DNA of 64,000 nucleotides from Monosiga brevicollis MX1. Lineage: Eukaryota > Opisthokonta > Choanoflagellata > Craspedida > Salpingoecidae. This document shows, one piece after another, positions 34,823 to 47,159 of the stretch. Both the position numbers and the translations under genes were made by a program. Under the pieces are notes generated by a model, which saw nothing but the letters and a program-made list of their open reading frames with translations, was not told the DNA's origin and searched no databases. Position 1 is the first letter of the stretch. Each line of letters begins with the position of its first letter. The stretch spans positions 2,634,764-2,698,763 of the forward strand of contig NW_001865039.1 in assembly GCF_000002865.3 (NCBI RefSeq), read 5' to 3'.

Positions 34823-37800
34823 ATGAAGAACCGCTTCTCAACATTGGACCTGCAGGTCCAGCTCGCAGAGCTCAAGCCCCGGTGAGCAAGCTTGTTCAAG
34901 CTGGGCCAAGTTCACTCAGAGCTGCGTACGAATGACGTACACCTCACCCTCTTGGGCTTTGTCACAGGCTGACTGGCATGCGTGTGGCCAACATCTACGA
35001 TATTGACAATAAGACATATTTGATCCGCCTCCAGCAAACGCCGGAGAAAGCTGTCTTGCTCATCGAGTCTGGCATTCGCTTCCACACGACCGAGTATGAC
35101 TGGCCCAAGGGTGACGCTCCTTCTGGCTTTACAATGAAGGTATCCCAAGGCGTGTGGGCTACCGTGCAGCGCGACCTGCTTTAGAATTTGTAAACCCACG
35201 GTCACAAGCCCCTCTCACTCAGTGGCTTCTCATGTCCCTTGGTACCACAGTGCCGCAAGCATTTGCGCACGCGCCGCCTGACGGACATGAAGCAGCTTGG
35301 CGTCGACCGCGTCATAGACCTTACTTTTGGCAGTGATGAAGCTGCATATCATCTCATTATCGAGCTGTATGATCGGGTACGTGACCGTAGCGACAACTGG
35401 CAGCCTTGGCCAGACTCAAGGGCTCCACGTTCACCGCCTTGCTTTGCATTTGAATCTGCCTTGCTGCCGCTCTGTGCAGGGTAACATTATCTTGACAGAA
35501 TCAACTTACAATATTCTGGCCCTGTTGCGTCGGCGAACTGACTCTGAGGATGTCAAATTCGCGGTTGGGGAGCGCTACCCAATCGAAGCGTCAAAGCAGC
35601 CTTCCCCAATCACTCGTGAGCGGTGCGTGTTCAAGCTTGGCCTGCGCCTGACCTCATTCAACACACCTGACTCTGCACCCCCCTCTCTCTTCCCCCCTTG
35701 GGTTGTGCATGTGCGGCCTTCATCAGCCTCGAGGCAGCTTTTGCCTCAAGCAAGAAGGGCGACCCGGCGCGCAAAGCATTGAATCCCATCATGGGTACGC
35801 AATACCAGCCTTGGTGCAGTCCAATCGTTGCGTTTGCAATTCTTGCAGAGTGGCCATTATGGTTGACAATGTGGCTGCGATGGCCTGTTTTATTTCATTT
35901 CATGTCATTGATTTTTTTTTTTTTTTTGTTTTTGCGGGGGTATGTCGCAGAATGTGGTCCCCAGGCCATTGAGCACTGCATGCAGCTGCATGGCTTTCCC
36001 AACAATGCCAAAGTCGGCAAGGGCCTTGCCATTCCAGATGGTTGGTCTTGCATTTGCCGGACGTATCAAGTTTCTCAAACGCATGGGTATAAGCCACCAC
36101 GGTTCACTCCATGCATTGTTGACCTCTAGACTTGGATCGCGTGTTGGCCGCGATGAAGCAAGCTGAGGATTTGCTTTTTGAAAAGCTCAAGGCTGGTGAT
36201 ATCTCAGTAAGCGCAACGGTCGTTCAGTACTTGCCCATTGACACAATCCGCCTGGTTCCCACGCCTTACTGCCTGTCTCTGACTGCACCTAGGGCTACAT
36301 CCTGCAACAACAAGGACCGAAACGTACCGGGGTGAGTCGACGCTGGCAAACACCATATGTTGACACGGGCATTCCCATCCTAGCAGCCACCTGGAAATCC
36401 AAAGGTGAACTGTTATCCCTCACTCATTCACTTTTTTTTTTTTTTTGGCGGGGGGTGCGTAGGCGGAAGGCGACGAAGCCCCAGTTCTTGTTCTGGATGA
36501 CGTGATTCCCTTTATGATGAAACAGTTTGAAGACCGGCCCCACATTCATCTTCCGTCGTTTGATCGCGCCATTGATCGATACTTTTCCGAGCTTGAAACC
36601 CAGAAGTTGCAGATGCGCGCCATGCAGCAGGTCGTTTGCTTGACCGTCTTGCCTGGGGTTGTGGCTTGCCCTGATTATTTTATTTATTTTATTTTATTTT
36701 TTGGTGTGTGTCAAGGTGCAAGCGCTCACCTTGTACTATGGACCGGCAATCGCAGGAGGCTGCCGCTCTTAAGAAGCTCGAGGCTGTCAAGGCCTCACAC
36801 GAGAAACATGTGGAAGGTTATCGACTCGCGCAAGAGGCCAACGAACGCAAGGCCCAGGTGCTCGAGGCGAACCTTGAGCAGGTCAGGGCAGCACGCTGCA
36901 TCGCCAAAGCTCCTTTTGGCATGTTTCAAAACCATTGGGTTTGGATTCATACTACAACAAATCTTCTGCGCGGCATTGTATTCACTTGCCCGACGAGCTC
37001 TTAGGTGGATCGTGCCATTGAAATCATTCGCAGCATGGTGGCCAACAAGTTGGACTGGGTGGAAATCGCGGAGCTGGTGAAGGAGGCACAGCAGCAGGGC
37101 GATCCTGACGCACGCATTATCGATGGCCTCAAGCTGGACAAAAACCACATGACCATCCGTCTTCCCAAGTCAGTGCATCGCTCAAAGGGCAGGTGATAGT
37201 TTGCCTCGTTCTTGAGCCATGCACAACCCTTGATCACCATTGATGTTTTTGGCACGCTAACAGCCCCGAAGCCCATGCCGAGTCTTCCGAATCTGATTCG
37301 TCCAGCGCAAGTGACAGCGAGGAGGAGGAGGAGGAGGAGGAGCAAAAGGCCATTGCTGCTGCATCAAAGAAGCGCGGTGCCGCTCGTAAGATCTCGGCTT
37401 TGATCATCGATTCGACATCAACTCATGCACCGGAATCACATACATGTCATGGAGCGCATTCTGATGACATGGGCTTGTGTTGGGTGCCAATATTGATTTT
37501 AGGTACATCGTCAGCGACTGACCCATTCTTGACCATTGATCTGGACCTCGCCTTGACGGCCTACGCCAACGCTTGCAACATGTACCAACACAAAAAGGTT
37601 AGACCAGAGTACCATGCCCCAACCCTTGGGGCTTGCCTCCTGGGCCTTGGTTCATCGAAATGGATTGAATACAATCATAGATATCTGCGGTCAAGGAGCA
37701 AAAGGCGCGCGATGCCACAGAACTGGCGATTCAGTCAGCCGAGCGCAAGACGCAGCAACAACTTCAGCGTATGGCCAGCTATTCCGTTCGACATGCCGTG

Positions 37801-40736
37801 TATCATGCTACTGGCAACGATGGTTGTGGCTGATCAATTCTGCCATTTTAGAAAATAACGTGACCACCGCGGTGAACAAGCAGCGCAAGATTTATTGGTT
37901 TGAAAAGTTTCTTTGGTTCATCAGGTGCGTAGGGGACAACTGGAGTATGGCAGGCTTGTCAGACTCATTTCGAGGCTTGGTTCGGGACCTGCTCTGACCG
38001 CAACGCTCGCTCGTTTTTGCAGCTCCGAAAACTACCTCGTGATTGGCGGAAGGGACCGGCAGCAGAACGAGATTCTGGTCCGCCGTTACTTGAAGAAAGG
38101 TCCGTGCCCGTGTCCGTGGATGACATGCGGCCAATACGCAATCTGCCCAGTCAAAACCACAAGTGGATCTTCTTCCAGTTCCCTCCGCTCATGTCTTGTG
38201 CCGTTTGATGCAGGTGACGTCTACGTACATGCGGATCTACACGGTGCAGCTAGCGTCATCGTCAAGAATCCACGCGGCGGGGACGTGCCTCCAATCACGC
38301 TCCAAGAGGCCGGCCACATGGCTGTCATTTACAGCGGTTCCTGGGAGGCGCGCATGCCGACCAGCGCGTGGTGGGTCCACCATGATCAGGTATGCTCCAC
38401 ATTCTGCTGTGCTAGATCGTTTGTAGTGGCGTGCTAAGCTTCATGCATTTGAACTTTTGCATGTGCACATGAAATTAGGTTTCCAAGACAGCACCAGCCG
38501 GCGAGTACTTGAGCACGGGCAGCTTTATGATCCGTGGAAAGAAAAACTACCTGCCGAAGGTCGAGCTTGTCATGGGCTTTGCCATTCTTTTCAAGGTTAG
38601 TATGAGTTTGAATTGGCACTTTGCAAAAGGGACACACACCGAAATCGGTTGACGCTCTGGTCAGGCTCATGCGCAGCACTGTGCTTTGGTTTCAGGTGGA
38701 CGAGGGCTCGGTGGCTCGGCACGTCAATGAGCGACGACCCCGTGGGTTGGGTGAGGCCTCTGAAGCGTCGTCTCCCGCCGTATCCCGACCGCCCGAGCCC
38801 GTCGAGGCGTCCTCAAGCGGTGCAGGGGACGCCTCGCCAGTTGCTGCTGAAAGCGAGGCAGGGGATTCTACCGCCACGCAGAATAAAAACAAAGCCGAGA
38901 GCCAGCCAGCTGGTACTGCTGTGGTTGCTCCAGAAGTCCCGGCTGAATCCTCTTCTGCAATGTCCACAGCGGCGGCCATGGCGTTTCCAGACACGGAAAT
39001 TAGTGTCGACTACGCATCAGCCACGCCGAGCGCCAGCGTTTCACGCACGGTATCCCACGCCCAATCAGAGGCTGACACTGCAGTGCGCAGCCGAATGCAG
39101 GGAAGCAAGGCGCGACTGAGTGCCAAGCAGAAGCGCCAGCTCAAGAAGAAAGGCTACACGCCAGCGCAGATGAGCAGCTTGACCGCCGCGGAGCTGCAAG
39201 AGCTGACTGGGGTTGACATTGCCGAACCAGCTGGGGTACCGGAGCATTCTCCAGCCGTAGACGCAGAGGAGAGTGGAGAAGACAGCGAAGGCGAGGATGA
39301 TCAGCGCAACGAACACGCCCAACAGCCCGCGGTGCGCGGGAAGCGTGGCAAGAAGAAGAAGAAACAGCAAAAATATGCCGAGCAGGTCAGCTGGTTGAAT
39401 GAACATTTGCTTGATGTGCTGTTGTCATGGTTCTAGGGTTAGTCGTCGCCGCGCATGTCGGATTGTGTGGCTTACCGTGCCTTGCACGATTTTGGCGTTA
39501 TGTGCTTGCAGGATGAAGACGAACGTCAACTGCGTCTCGATCTTTTGGGGTCTGCTGGCCCACAGCTGAGCCGCGCTGATAAGCGGGCGCGTCGCAAGGA
39601 AAAGCTTGCCGCCAAGCAGCAGGCAACGCGTGATGTCCAAGGTCTCGTGACCGCATCCGACCTTTGCCTCTCATATACCGCATCCAGCCATCGCTAACTG
39701 CGATATGCTTTTGTTGCGATTGTGAAACGAAAATCTCGATCCGTCTGTAGGTGCCCAGGGCAAGGATCAGCCTTCTGAGGCTGTGCTGCAGCAAATCAGC
39801 TCTGTCACAGATCGCATCATGGCCACAGCCGAGTCAGTGGGTCTGGTGACCACTGAGCAGACATCGAAGCAAGAGAAGATTGATGAGCAGATTCAAGCCC
39901 AGGAAGAGGTAAAGTACATCTGCTTGTGCTTTTCGCCGAGACCTTTCGCGTGGTCATGAAAGTATCAGTAGTAGTAGCAGCAGCTGCTGCGGCATGCCAA
40001 TTAGGCGAAGGGCCACGGCTTTTGCTTTCCTTTGTGCGACTAAGGCTTTTTTGTTCGCGATTTGATTCTCTGGGATAACTTGGTTTCAGGAGGAGATTCG
40101 CCGACTGCTGGAAGACGAAAACATCTCACAGCTTGAAGAGGACGAGAGGGTTTGTTCTGGCACCCCTTGTGACTTTGCATAGAACCCTTGCATGGGTGCA
40201 TGACAGTGCCTGAAACTCATCTTCTGTTTTCTATGCCAACGTGCAGGATCAGCTGACCTACTTGGACGCCCTCACAGGCTTGCCTCATCCTGACGACGAG
40301 CTGATGTTTGCCCTGCCCGTGGTTGCACCATATGGCGCGGTGCGGCAATATCGCTTCAAGGCCAAGATCGTTCCCGGCGAGCAGAAGAAGGGCAAAGGTA
40401 CGACGATGTGCAGGAGGGCCCTCGATCATGCCACCAAGAATAAATATAAATTGAGGAAGATCGTGCCCAGTCAGCCATGAGCGTGCTTGCTTAAATACGG
40501 ACCACGTTGGCATACTATGTCGTGCTACTAACATGAACCTCACGCCACATTTCTGCTTGGTAGCTATTCGATCCCTGATTCACCACTTTTGCACGGAGAC
40601 TGGGGCGTCTTCTGCGGAGGTTGATGTGATCAAGGCCATCAAGGACCTGGAACTCTTCCGCTCCGTCCCGGGCAAAATCAAGGTCATGGCGGCGTCCAAG
40701 ACGACAGGCAAGGCTGCTAAAGGCGGCAAAAAGTAG
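34823..40736 (+). CDS. NEMF: NEMF/Rqc2, ribosome quality control factor
   Basis: NEMF binds 60S subunits carrying stalled peptidyl-tRNA, recruits the ligase Listerin and directs C-terminal Ala/Thr tailing. The start gives [20 protein letters not shown], aligning with the animal MKSRFSTIDLRAVLAEL; an in-frame Met at 34793 is rejected on that basis. NFACT-N follows: [20 protein letters not shown], then [32 protein letters not shown] and [13 protein letters not shown]. Coiled coil: about 36740-37140, including [95 protein letters not shown] and [20 protein letters not shown] (37880-38600). A charged, low-complexity segment runs through 38700-40140, and NFACT-C is at 40250-40736 ([20 protein letters not shown]), ending KAAKGGKK. 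More than 15 exons are visible; the gene looks complete. Confidence 0.97.
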
Positions 40737-41031
40737 AAGAAGAAAAAAACAAAAAAACAAAAAAACAAAAACAAAAACCACACATCAGGCAGCCGAACCA
40801 CTTTTTAGGCTCTTGTCTGACGCGTGGTCCAAGCTGCAAAATTGGACAATCTGTTGCCAGTCCATCAGGAGTTAAAGACGACATGAGTCACAAATACCTT
40901 CTGGGCAAAAGAGGGAGAGGGAGGGAAGAGAGAGGCGAGAGGAGGGAGGAGAGGAGAAAGAGAAGGGGCCAAGCCATTTTGTTGCGTTTGCACACTGGGC
41001 GTGCTTCTCTTTGGCATGCAGCAAAGAGAGC
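40737..41031. other. Convergent spacer with A-rich repeat
   Basis: 3' flanks of NEMF (+) and the EF-hand gene (-). It begins with an (A)7C array at about 40743-40778 and contains a GA-rich run near 40910-40960. Confidence 0.7.
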
Positions 41032-41891
41032 TTACGTAATAACTTTGTGTGTGGGATCGCAGAGACGGGAAAAGGTTTCGTGGGCTGAAGAGGATGACAG
41101 ATCGGGATATTGCCCAGACAGAAACTCGTAGAGAGGCACAAATTCATCCTCACTCAGGGTACCATTTTCATCCGTGTCAAAGCGCTACCGGGGGGTCAGA
41201 TGCATCGTGAGGCACAGGCAAGTGGGACCAAGCTGGGCGAAAAATGGCCCGAGTTATGCGGTGTGCGTGAGTTTTGATCAAGCGGGCCTTCTTGAAGTCA
41301 CCTTGAAGAGCGCAGCAGTGGTGCGCAAGATTTGCGCCTGCGCATACGAGGTCACGAGGCTGCTGCGAACGCACCAGCTGTATAAAAACACAGCGCATGG
41401 AGTAAGCTGTACGACATGGGCAGACGGTCAGTTTAAACGCATTGTCAGAGGCATCGCACTTTTCAAAAGAGGCAAGATCCACCCCAGGCATGCCCGTTGC
41501 CATGGAGTCGTAGGTGTCCTCAAGCTCGTATGACCACACCAGGCCCTGAAGGAAGCCAGGGGTTGGACATGGGGGTAGAAGGTCAGCGTTGGATTGACTT
41601 GCAGCAGAATATGGGTCCAGGGTAGGCGTGAGAACACTCGTCTCGACGCACCAGTTCATAAACAGCTTTGCGAAACTCCTCCATCGTCAGGAATTCGCCA
41701 TCGAGCGCATGCTGCATGAAGAGACCATATAGTACGTCGTGGACGTGACCACGGACGCTCCGGCCGCGGAACAGGGGAACTTTGACCGCCGGGGTATAGC
41801 GGACAGAGCTCAGAGCTTCCACGATTCGATCGTGTGTTAGCATGTACGTGACTGCCTTTGTGTCAAGGCTGGGGAGCGCACGTTGGTTCAT
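41032..41891 (-). CDS. EF-hand protein, possibly the C-terminal part of the adjacent RhoGAP
   Basis: Minus-strand exons read MNQRALPSLDTKAVTYMLTH, then YGLFMQHALDGEFLTMEEFR with an EF-hand-like helix-loop-helix, a middle exon with SMATGMPGVDLASFEKCDAS, and finally RFDTDENGTLSEDEFVPLYE, a canonical EF-hand loop (D-x-D-x-N-G-x-L-x-x-x-E), ending DPTHKVIT with the stop at 41032-41034. Taken alone it is a small calcium-binding protein. However, its first codon lies only 16 bases beyond the stop inferred for the C2-RhoGAP gene on the same strand. An alternative acceptor would join the two in frame (see findings). Treat the start at 41891 as provisional. Confidence 0.7.
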
Positions 41892-41907
41892 CGTGAGAAC
41901 AAGCGGT

Positions 41908-43680
41908 TTAAAAAAAGAACTTGAGGCGTGGACAGCATGGGCTACGATGTTTGTTCAAGGCGAGCGCCAGGATCGACGGGCATGAGAAAGTACGCACCCA
42001 GAGTTTTTCAGAGCAGCCATCATGGCAGCAGGTTCGTTGCCTGCATTCGGGGCCAGGATGGTGGGGGCCAAACACACGGCCAGGTTGGTGGGCGTCATCT
42101 TATTGATGGCCGATTTGGCCGTAATCTACCAAATGGGCACCACGAAATCAGGCGGCAAAGGGCTCAGCGCTTGGGGAGCATGGCAAGTTCTGCAGGTACG
42201 GCATGTGGAACACGTACGCGCCGCCAGTGGGACAAGAGCAAGTGGGCACAATCGCGGTGGTGTGGAGGCACCCGGACCATGATTGCACACAAGCGATCAA
42301 CGATGGCCTCCTCGTCCTTCTCCTTGACAGCCTCAATGATCTCAGGGTAGCTAAGGTACGCACACACGCGCACGTGTGGACGCACGCACAAAAGAAGAAG
42401 GCCAGTCAAGAGAACGCGTCCATTCGTGCGCCCAGAGACTGCGACCTGCGACGTACAGAAATTTGGTGAAGAGGGGTTCGGGCAGGGCAGCAAGGTAGCG
42501 CTTGAGGAGAGCAGCCACGGTGTAAAGGTCCATGTCTGTGTTGGCCGGGATCTGCACGGGAAACAAGGGTTGATCCGGGAGATCTGAGGGTGCGACGTGT
42601 GCATGGAGATCATTGTGCGCCGACAGAACAAGGGGTAGCCTGAGGTGAGCAACCAACTTGACGGTAGAGCGGGTCAGCGTTTAAGCGCTCGTGCATAATG
42701 GTAAGACTGCGTGCATCGCCGGAGATGCGGTAGATGCCCTCTAAGGTATGCACAAGCATGAGAGGAGCGGGATTGAAAGGCCCAGAACAACAAGACTAGT
42801 GTAAACAAGACGGCCAACATGTTGCCTGTACCAAGGTTGGCGGCATTGCAGTCATCCAGGATCTGGGTGCACTGCGTAATGATAGAGGGTACGTCTGAGC
42901 CTTCGCGCTCGCAGGCGGCGCTCAAAGGTAATCCAAAGAGGCCCTTGCCATCGCTGTACTGCAACGTCATGAAGAGGTAACCTGCATCACACGAAAGGTG
43001 AGTCGTTGTCCGGTCTGGGTCCAGGCAAAAACTGGCTTGTAGGCCAGCCGATCATTTTTCTCGTTCTTGCTTTGAGTCGCACTAGCTCCTACCAGCGTGT
43101 TCATTGGTCTCGGGATACGTCAGAGGCAGATCGAGTTTGTAGCGCTGGGAGCTCAGATCCAGCTCGTCCAGATTGATGGTGGCAACACCGCAAAGGTCAT
43201 TCTTAGAGAAACTGGCCATCATGATCAGGGGCAGCAAAGACATGGAGGCAGGAAAGCAAGACAGGTCAGAGACGAATTGTTGTTATACAACGCCGGCGCC
43301 ATTGCCGCGTGCCTTAGGAGAACAAGGCATGAGCGCACCGGTCCCAATCGTAGACGACAACCTTGACAATGCCATCCCGGGGAGCGTTGAGGCAGAGCAC
43401 TTCATTAAAGTCAGGGTTGAGGGTCTTCATCTGGGTTTTGGATCGGACCTGGGATACAAATGTGCAGAGCATCATTTGGCGAGTGTCAAGTTGCGGGATG
43501 CGCTGGTTGCAAAGCGCACAGTCGTCGAGCGGGCGCTCAGCCCGCGCTGCCCACCTTGGGAGGGTCTGCCTGTGGGCAAGAAAATTCGACAAATGGATCG
43601 GAGTACCCGTTGCGGTCCATGGCCAACAAGTCGCGGCCTGCTAGCAGCGTAATCTTCAGCGTACCGCCCTCGGACGCCAT
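41908..43680 (-). CDS. C2 and RhoGAP domain protein
   Basis: RhoGAPs switch off Rho-family GTPases; the C2 domain would bind membrane, often with Ca2+. The start at 43680 reads MASEGGTLKITLLAGRDLLA then MDRNGYSDPFVEF, a typical C2 entry, followed by SKTQMKTLNPDFNEVLCLNA and VKVVVYDWDRC. The RhoGAP domain begins FGLPLSAACEREGSDVPSII and continues QCTQILDDCNAANLGT, with GIYRISGDARSLTIMHERLN carrying the arginine finger. It then gives IPANTDMDLYTVAALLKRYL, AALPEPLFTKFLY, YPEIIEAVKEKDEEAIVDRL and finally INKMTPTNLAVCLAPTILAP. The domain order resembles SYDE-type RhoGAPs, but orthology is not established. The last exon is ambiguous: one acceptor gives a stop at 41908-41910, another continues into the neighbouring EF-hand frame. 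Confidence 0.88.
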
Positions 43681-45018
43681 CTTGTCTTGTCGTGTAGTTG
43701 CAGGATCTGCAGTCCAAGCAGTCCAAGCACCGAGCATCAGAGTTGGGCGCGCCCTCGGATCATCCCACCATGGATAAAAACAACAGGTGTTTCTCAAAGC
43801 AGACAGAGTTCATGCCACGCTTTTCTCCTTCATGTTTCAAATCCATCACCCCCCGCCACCCCCTCCCCCACAAAAACAGCAACCGGTCCGATCAGACGAG
43901 CTTCGCCAGACTGCTGCGACTGCCATTTGTACCCAACACACACATACACACACTTCAGAAAAAAAAAAAAAAAAGCCCTTAAAGCACCAAACTTTATCTG
44001 ACATCTCACCCCAAGAGAACTTATCTGACATTCTGACATCCGCCAGCATGATGCCCTCTCTCTTCGATGGAGCCTCTCGCTCCTTCTTTTCCTTTCCTGG
44101 GAAAGGCAGCGGCAGCTTTCGCTGGCTGTCTGCAGGGAGGGTTGTGGTGGAGGAACCATGCGCTGGCAAGCTCGCCTCTTGGCTTGGTCTCCAGCCTGGT
44201 TCTGAACCACGTCCACATTATCATTGCCAGGACCTGATTCTTCTTTTCAATTCAAGATCAAGACGAAGCATCACGTCTTCGTGACAACATCACACACATG
44301 TATGTTCAGGAAGAATTTTTAATTTTCAGCTCTTTCTTTCTCTCTGCGTTTGCACGTCAACCTCGACCCCTCTCTCACTTCTGACAATCATTGACCCCAA
44401 ACCTCTGGTTTTACCATGATTTACCCCTTTTAAGTTTGCGGCTGACATTAAATTCTCTTCCACTACCACACCCCATCAACCCTCTCTCTCCAATTTACCA
44501 GTCACCGTTGCCCATCTCTATAGCCCATCTCTGCTCTCTGCCCCCTTGTCCTCCAATTCCCAATTTCCTCCGACTGGCTGTGGCCCGTGCCCCGATACTC
44601 GGCCCCGGTTCACTGATACTGTCGCCAAGGGCAAGCGCATGATCTATTTACTTCAACTTCACCAATTCGCGTGTTCCATTTTGACGGTTGGTTCGGCGCC
44701 CCCACAAAACACGCTTCGCAGGGCTGGGCAGCACACGAGTCCTGGTCCTGATTGAACCTTTTCTGGACAAGGAGGCAATTGTGAATTCTGAAGGCCCATC
44801 AGCAGCTTGGGGGTGTCTGATCGGCGCCAGCCCCTCGGCCACCCGTATCTACACAGCGACGCCATTCTTGCCATTGTTGGAAGTCGACGTTCTCACCACG
44901 GCATTCGACGCAAGCTTGACCGTGGGCGCGCACAGCCTTTTCTCTTGCGCGCCCGCGCTGGTCCGCGCTCGCTCAGCCGTCTAGGCGAAGCACTCGATTG
45001 TATTTGCGTCCGCCCAGC
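43681..45018. other. Divergent spacer, pyrimidine-rich
   Basis: About 1.3 kb between the C2-RhoGAP (-) and ENT-like (+) starts. It is C/T-rich on the plus strand over 44330-44560, and has a poly-A run near 43962-43974. A plus-strand frame starting near 44050 (about 78 codons) and its antisense have no recognisable similarity. It probably contains both promoters; no gene is supported. Confidence 0.5.
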
Positions 45019-46713
45019 ATGGGTGGCCGAAAAGCGGCGGCCTATCAACCGCTGCTTTCTGCCCCATCCATCGACGGGCAAGACAATCGCTCGTCGCGCT
45101 ACGATGGCCGTGTCGGTGGTGGCCATCGGCCTTCCAATACCCTGAGCCTCAACTTCGACCACACTAACAAGGATGATAGCGAGGATCGTTACGAGCTTCT
45201 TGTGCAACACACCACCGTCAGCTGGACCCTGCGCTTCCTCTTTTTCCTGTGTGGCGTCAGCACCTTTGCCCGCAGCGAGGTTGTACTCATGCAGACGCAG
45301 ATGTACGCTGAATGCTTCGGTCTCGGTGAATACTTTTATGCACTTGCCAGTATCTCCATCTTTATGCCAGGCATTCTGGTTCAAATGCTCCAATCCAAGT
45401 TTGATGCACGCCTTGATCAGCACTTTGGAACAGCGCGCTCCGCCACCTGGCGCATTATGCTGGCTTATCTCGGTATGTTTTTGCGGTTGCACGAGGCCAC
45501 GCTGCCGCACTTGTGTTGTTTCTACCTCTGATTGGGCGACAAACTCACTCGCTCTTCTCCATTATTGCTACCTCTCCCCTTGCTGCCCCCGGGTGTCAGT
45601 TTCCTTGACAGCCCTGATTGTCCTGGTCATCATGACGCGTGTCAACACCAACCTGCAATCCTCCGCGCCTTTCGTATACTTCCTGCTGAGCATCATGGGC
45701 CTGGGCATCTCCGTCTCCTTTGGCACTTACACTCAGATTGTCTCCATGTTTCCACCCGAGCTCCATCCCCTCTTCTTCTTTGGTACCTACGCGCCGTTTT
45801 TCGTTTTTGCCCCCGTGAACATTGCCGTCGGGAACCTTTGCGAGAAGGCAAGTGACCCGAATATCGCTCGCTCCGATGCTGTGTGTATCCGTCTCGGTCT
45901 AACCTTTGTTCTCGTGCGGGCATGCACGTGTTCTGCATGTACGCTTGTTCTCTTCAGAACAACGGCGTGTGGAGCTTGCGTTGGGATAGCATCGATATCT
46001 ACTACACGGTCGGCGTGGCTCTGTCAATTGCGGGTGTACTGAGCTTTCTGGGCGTTGTGCGCTACCCCAAATCCAGGTTGCTCTTTGATCGCAAGGACGC
46101 TGAATTGCGTGCGCGCAGTCACCACCGCTTCGTCATTCCGGTTGAACAAGACAATCTTGAGGATAGTACGGGCGCGCAACTCAACTTGAGCGTGGCCCGT
46201 AAGGCCGTGTTTGATGAGCTTAGCCTGCATCTTCGTGATTACCTGCGCCTTCTTTGGCAAGAGTCTTTGACCCAGGTGCTGGTCACCATCTGTTCCACCC
46301 TCTTGGCCGCCTTGTACATTGACTTTAAGCCCACACACTTTGAGAATCTGCCCACGATTCTCATGTATGACTACTACATCTGCACCTCCCTCGGCGTGGT
46401 CATGACTTCTTGGCTACCGTTTCGGCGCCTCTTCACCCCATCTCGCATCTTGATCCTGGCCGCCTTGCGCCTGGCCCTGGTCCCCTTTGCCGTGATGGCA
46501 ATCAATGGCATCATTGGTACCAACGACTACGTCCTACTTGCCATCAACAGTGTCCAGATGTGGCTAGCAGGCATCATCTTCTCACTTTCTTTCTCTCTAG
46601 CCTCGGATAAGTTTCGCAGCAAGCCGGCTCGCACCCGCGCCTCGACCATCATGAATGTTGTCTATTACGTTGCCATGGCCATTGGTATGGGTGTTTCCTT
46701 TGCTTTGCACTAA
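45019..46713 (+). CDS. Equilibrative nucleoside transporter-like multipass protein
   Basis: A polytopic protein of 485 residues from three exons in consistent phase: 45019-45472, 45600-45847 and 45958-46713. It has a soluble Ser/Gly-rich N-terminus and about 10-11 hydrophobic segments, for example WTLRFLFFLCGVSTFARSE, FYALASISIFMPGILVQMLQ, VSLTALIVLVIMTRVNTNLQ as LTALIVLVIMTRVNTN, and FVYFLLSIMGLGISVSFGTY. The large loop before the seventh segment and the C-terminal block LALVPFAVMAINGIIGTNDY then MNVVYYVAMAIGMGVSFALH match the ENT (SLC29) layout, including the final Gly-rich helix. The second intron uses a GC donor (GCAAGT). The substrate is inferred from family only, and a distant MFS-like relationship is not excluded. 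Confidence 0.75.
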
Positions 46714-47159
46714 GTTTCACAGTTCCAGTCACATCATCACGCTTTGCAAGGGTACCGAGCAAGTTTGTTTTCCTGTTCTCGTGCAGATCGCTCTCGAAAC
46801 GATTCAATGGTGCTTGTCAAGAGTAGACGAGCCAACGCATTACATCTTCCACTCCTGGTCGCGCCTAGCACATGTCCATGTGTTGCGCGTGGCGATATCC
46901 TGTTACAAAGCACACTGCAATTGAGCCTGCGCCTTTCTTTCTCGCACCTTTTCTGTTGATCCGAGCACGGGAAATGGCCGGCGGGGAGTCGAGCGTCAGC
47001 AAATGCAAAGATGCGCCTTTAAAAACCACGATGAATTCATTTATCTAGTACTTCAACTAAAAGTCTACATCAGTGTTTCGCCTGTTTGGCTTGCTTGGCA
47101 CCTTTTTGCAAAGTGAAACAAGTCAGGATATGAGATAGAAAGAGAAGACTCAGTACAGG
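46714..47159. other. Convergent spacer
   Basis: 3' flanks of the transporter (+) and MEAF6 (-); nothing recognisable. Confidence 0.6.

Noticed and set aside
44050-44284. A 78-codon plus-strand frame in the RhoGAP-ENT spacer
   Set aside because: No recognisable domain, and the antisense frame is equally open.
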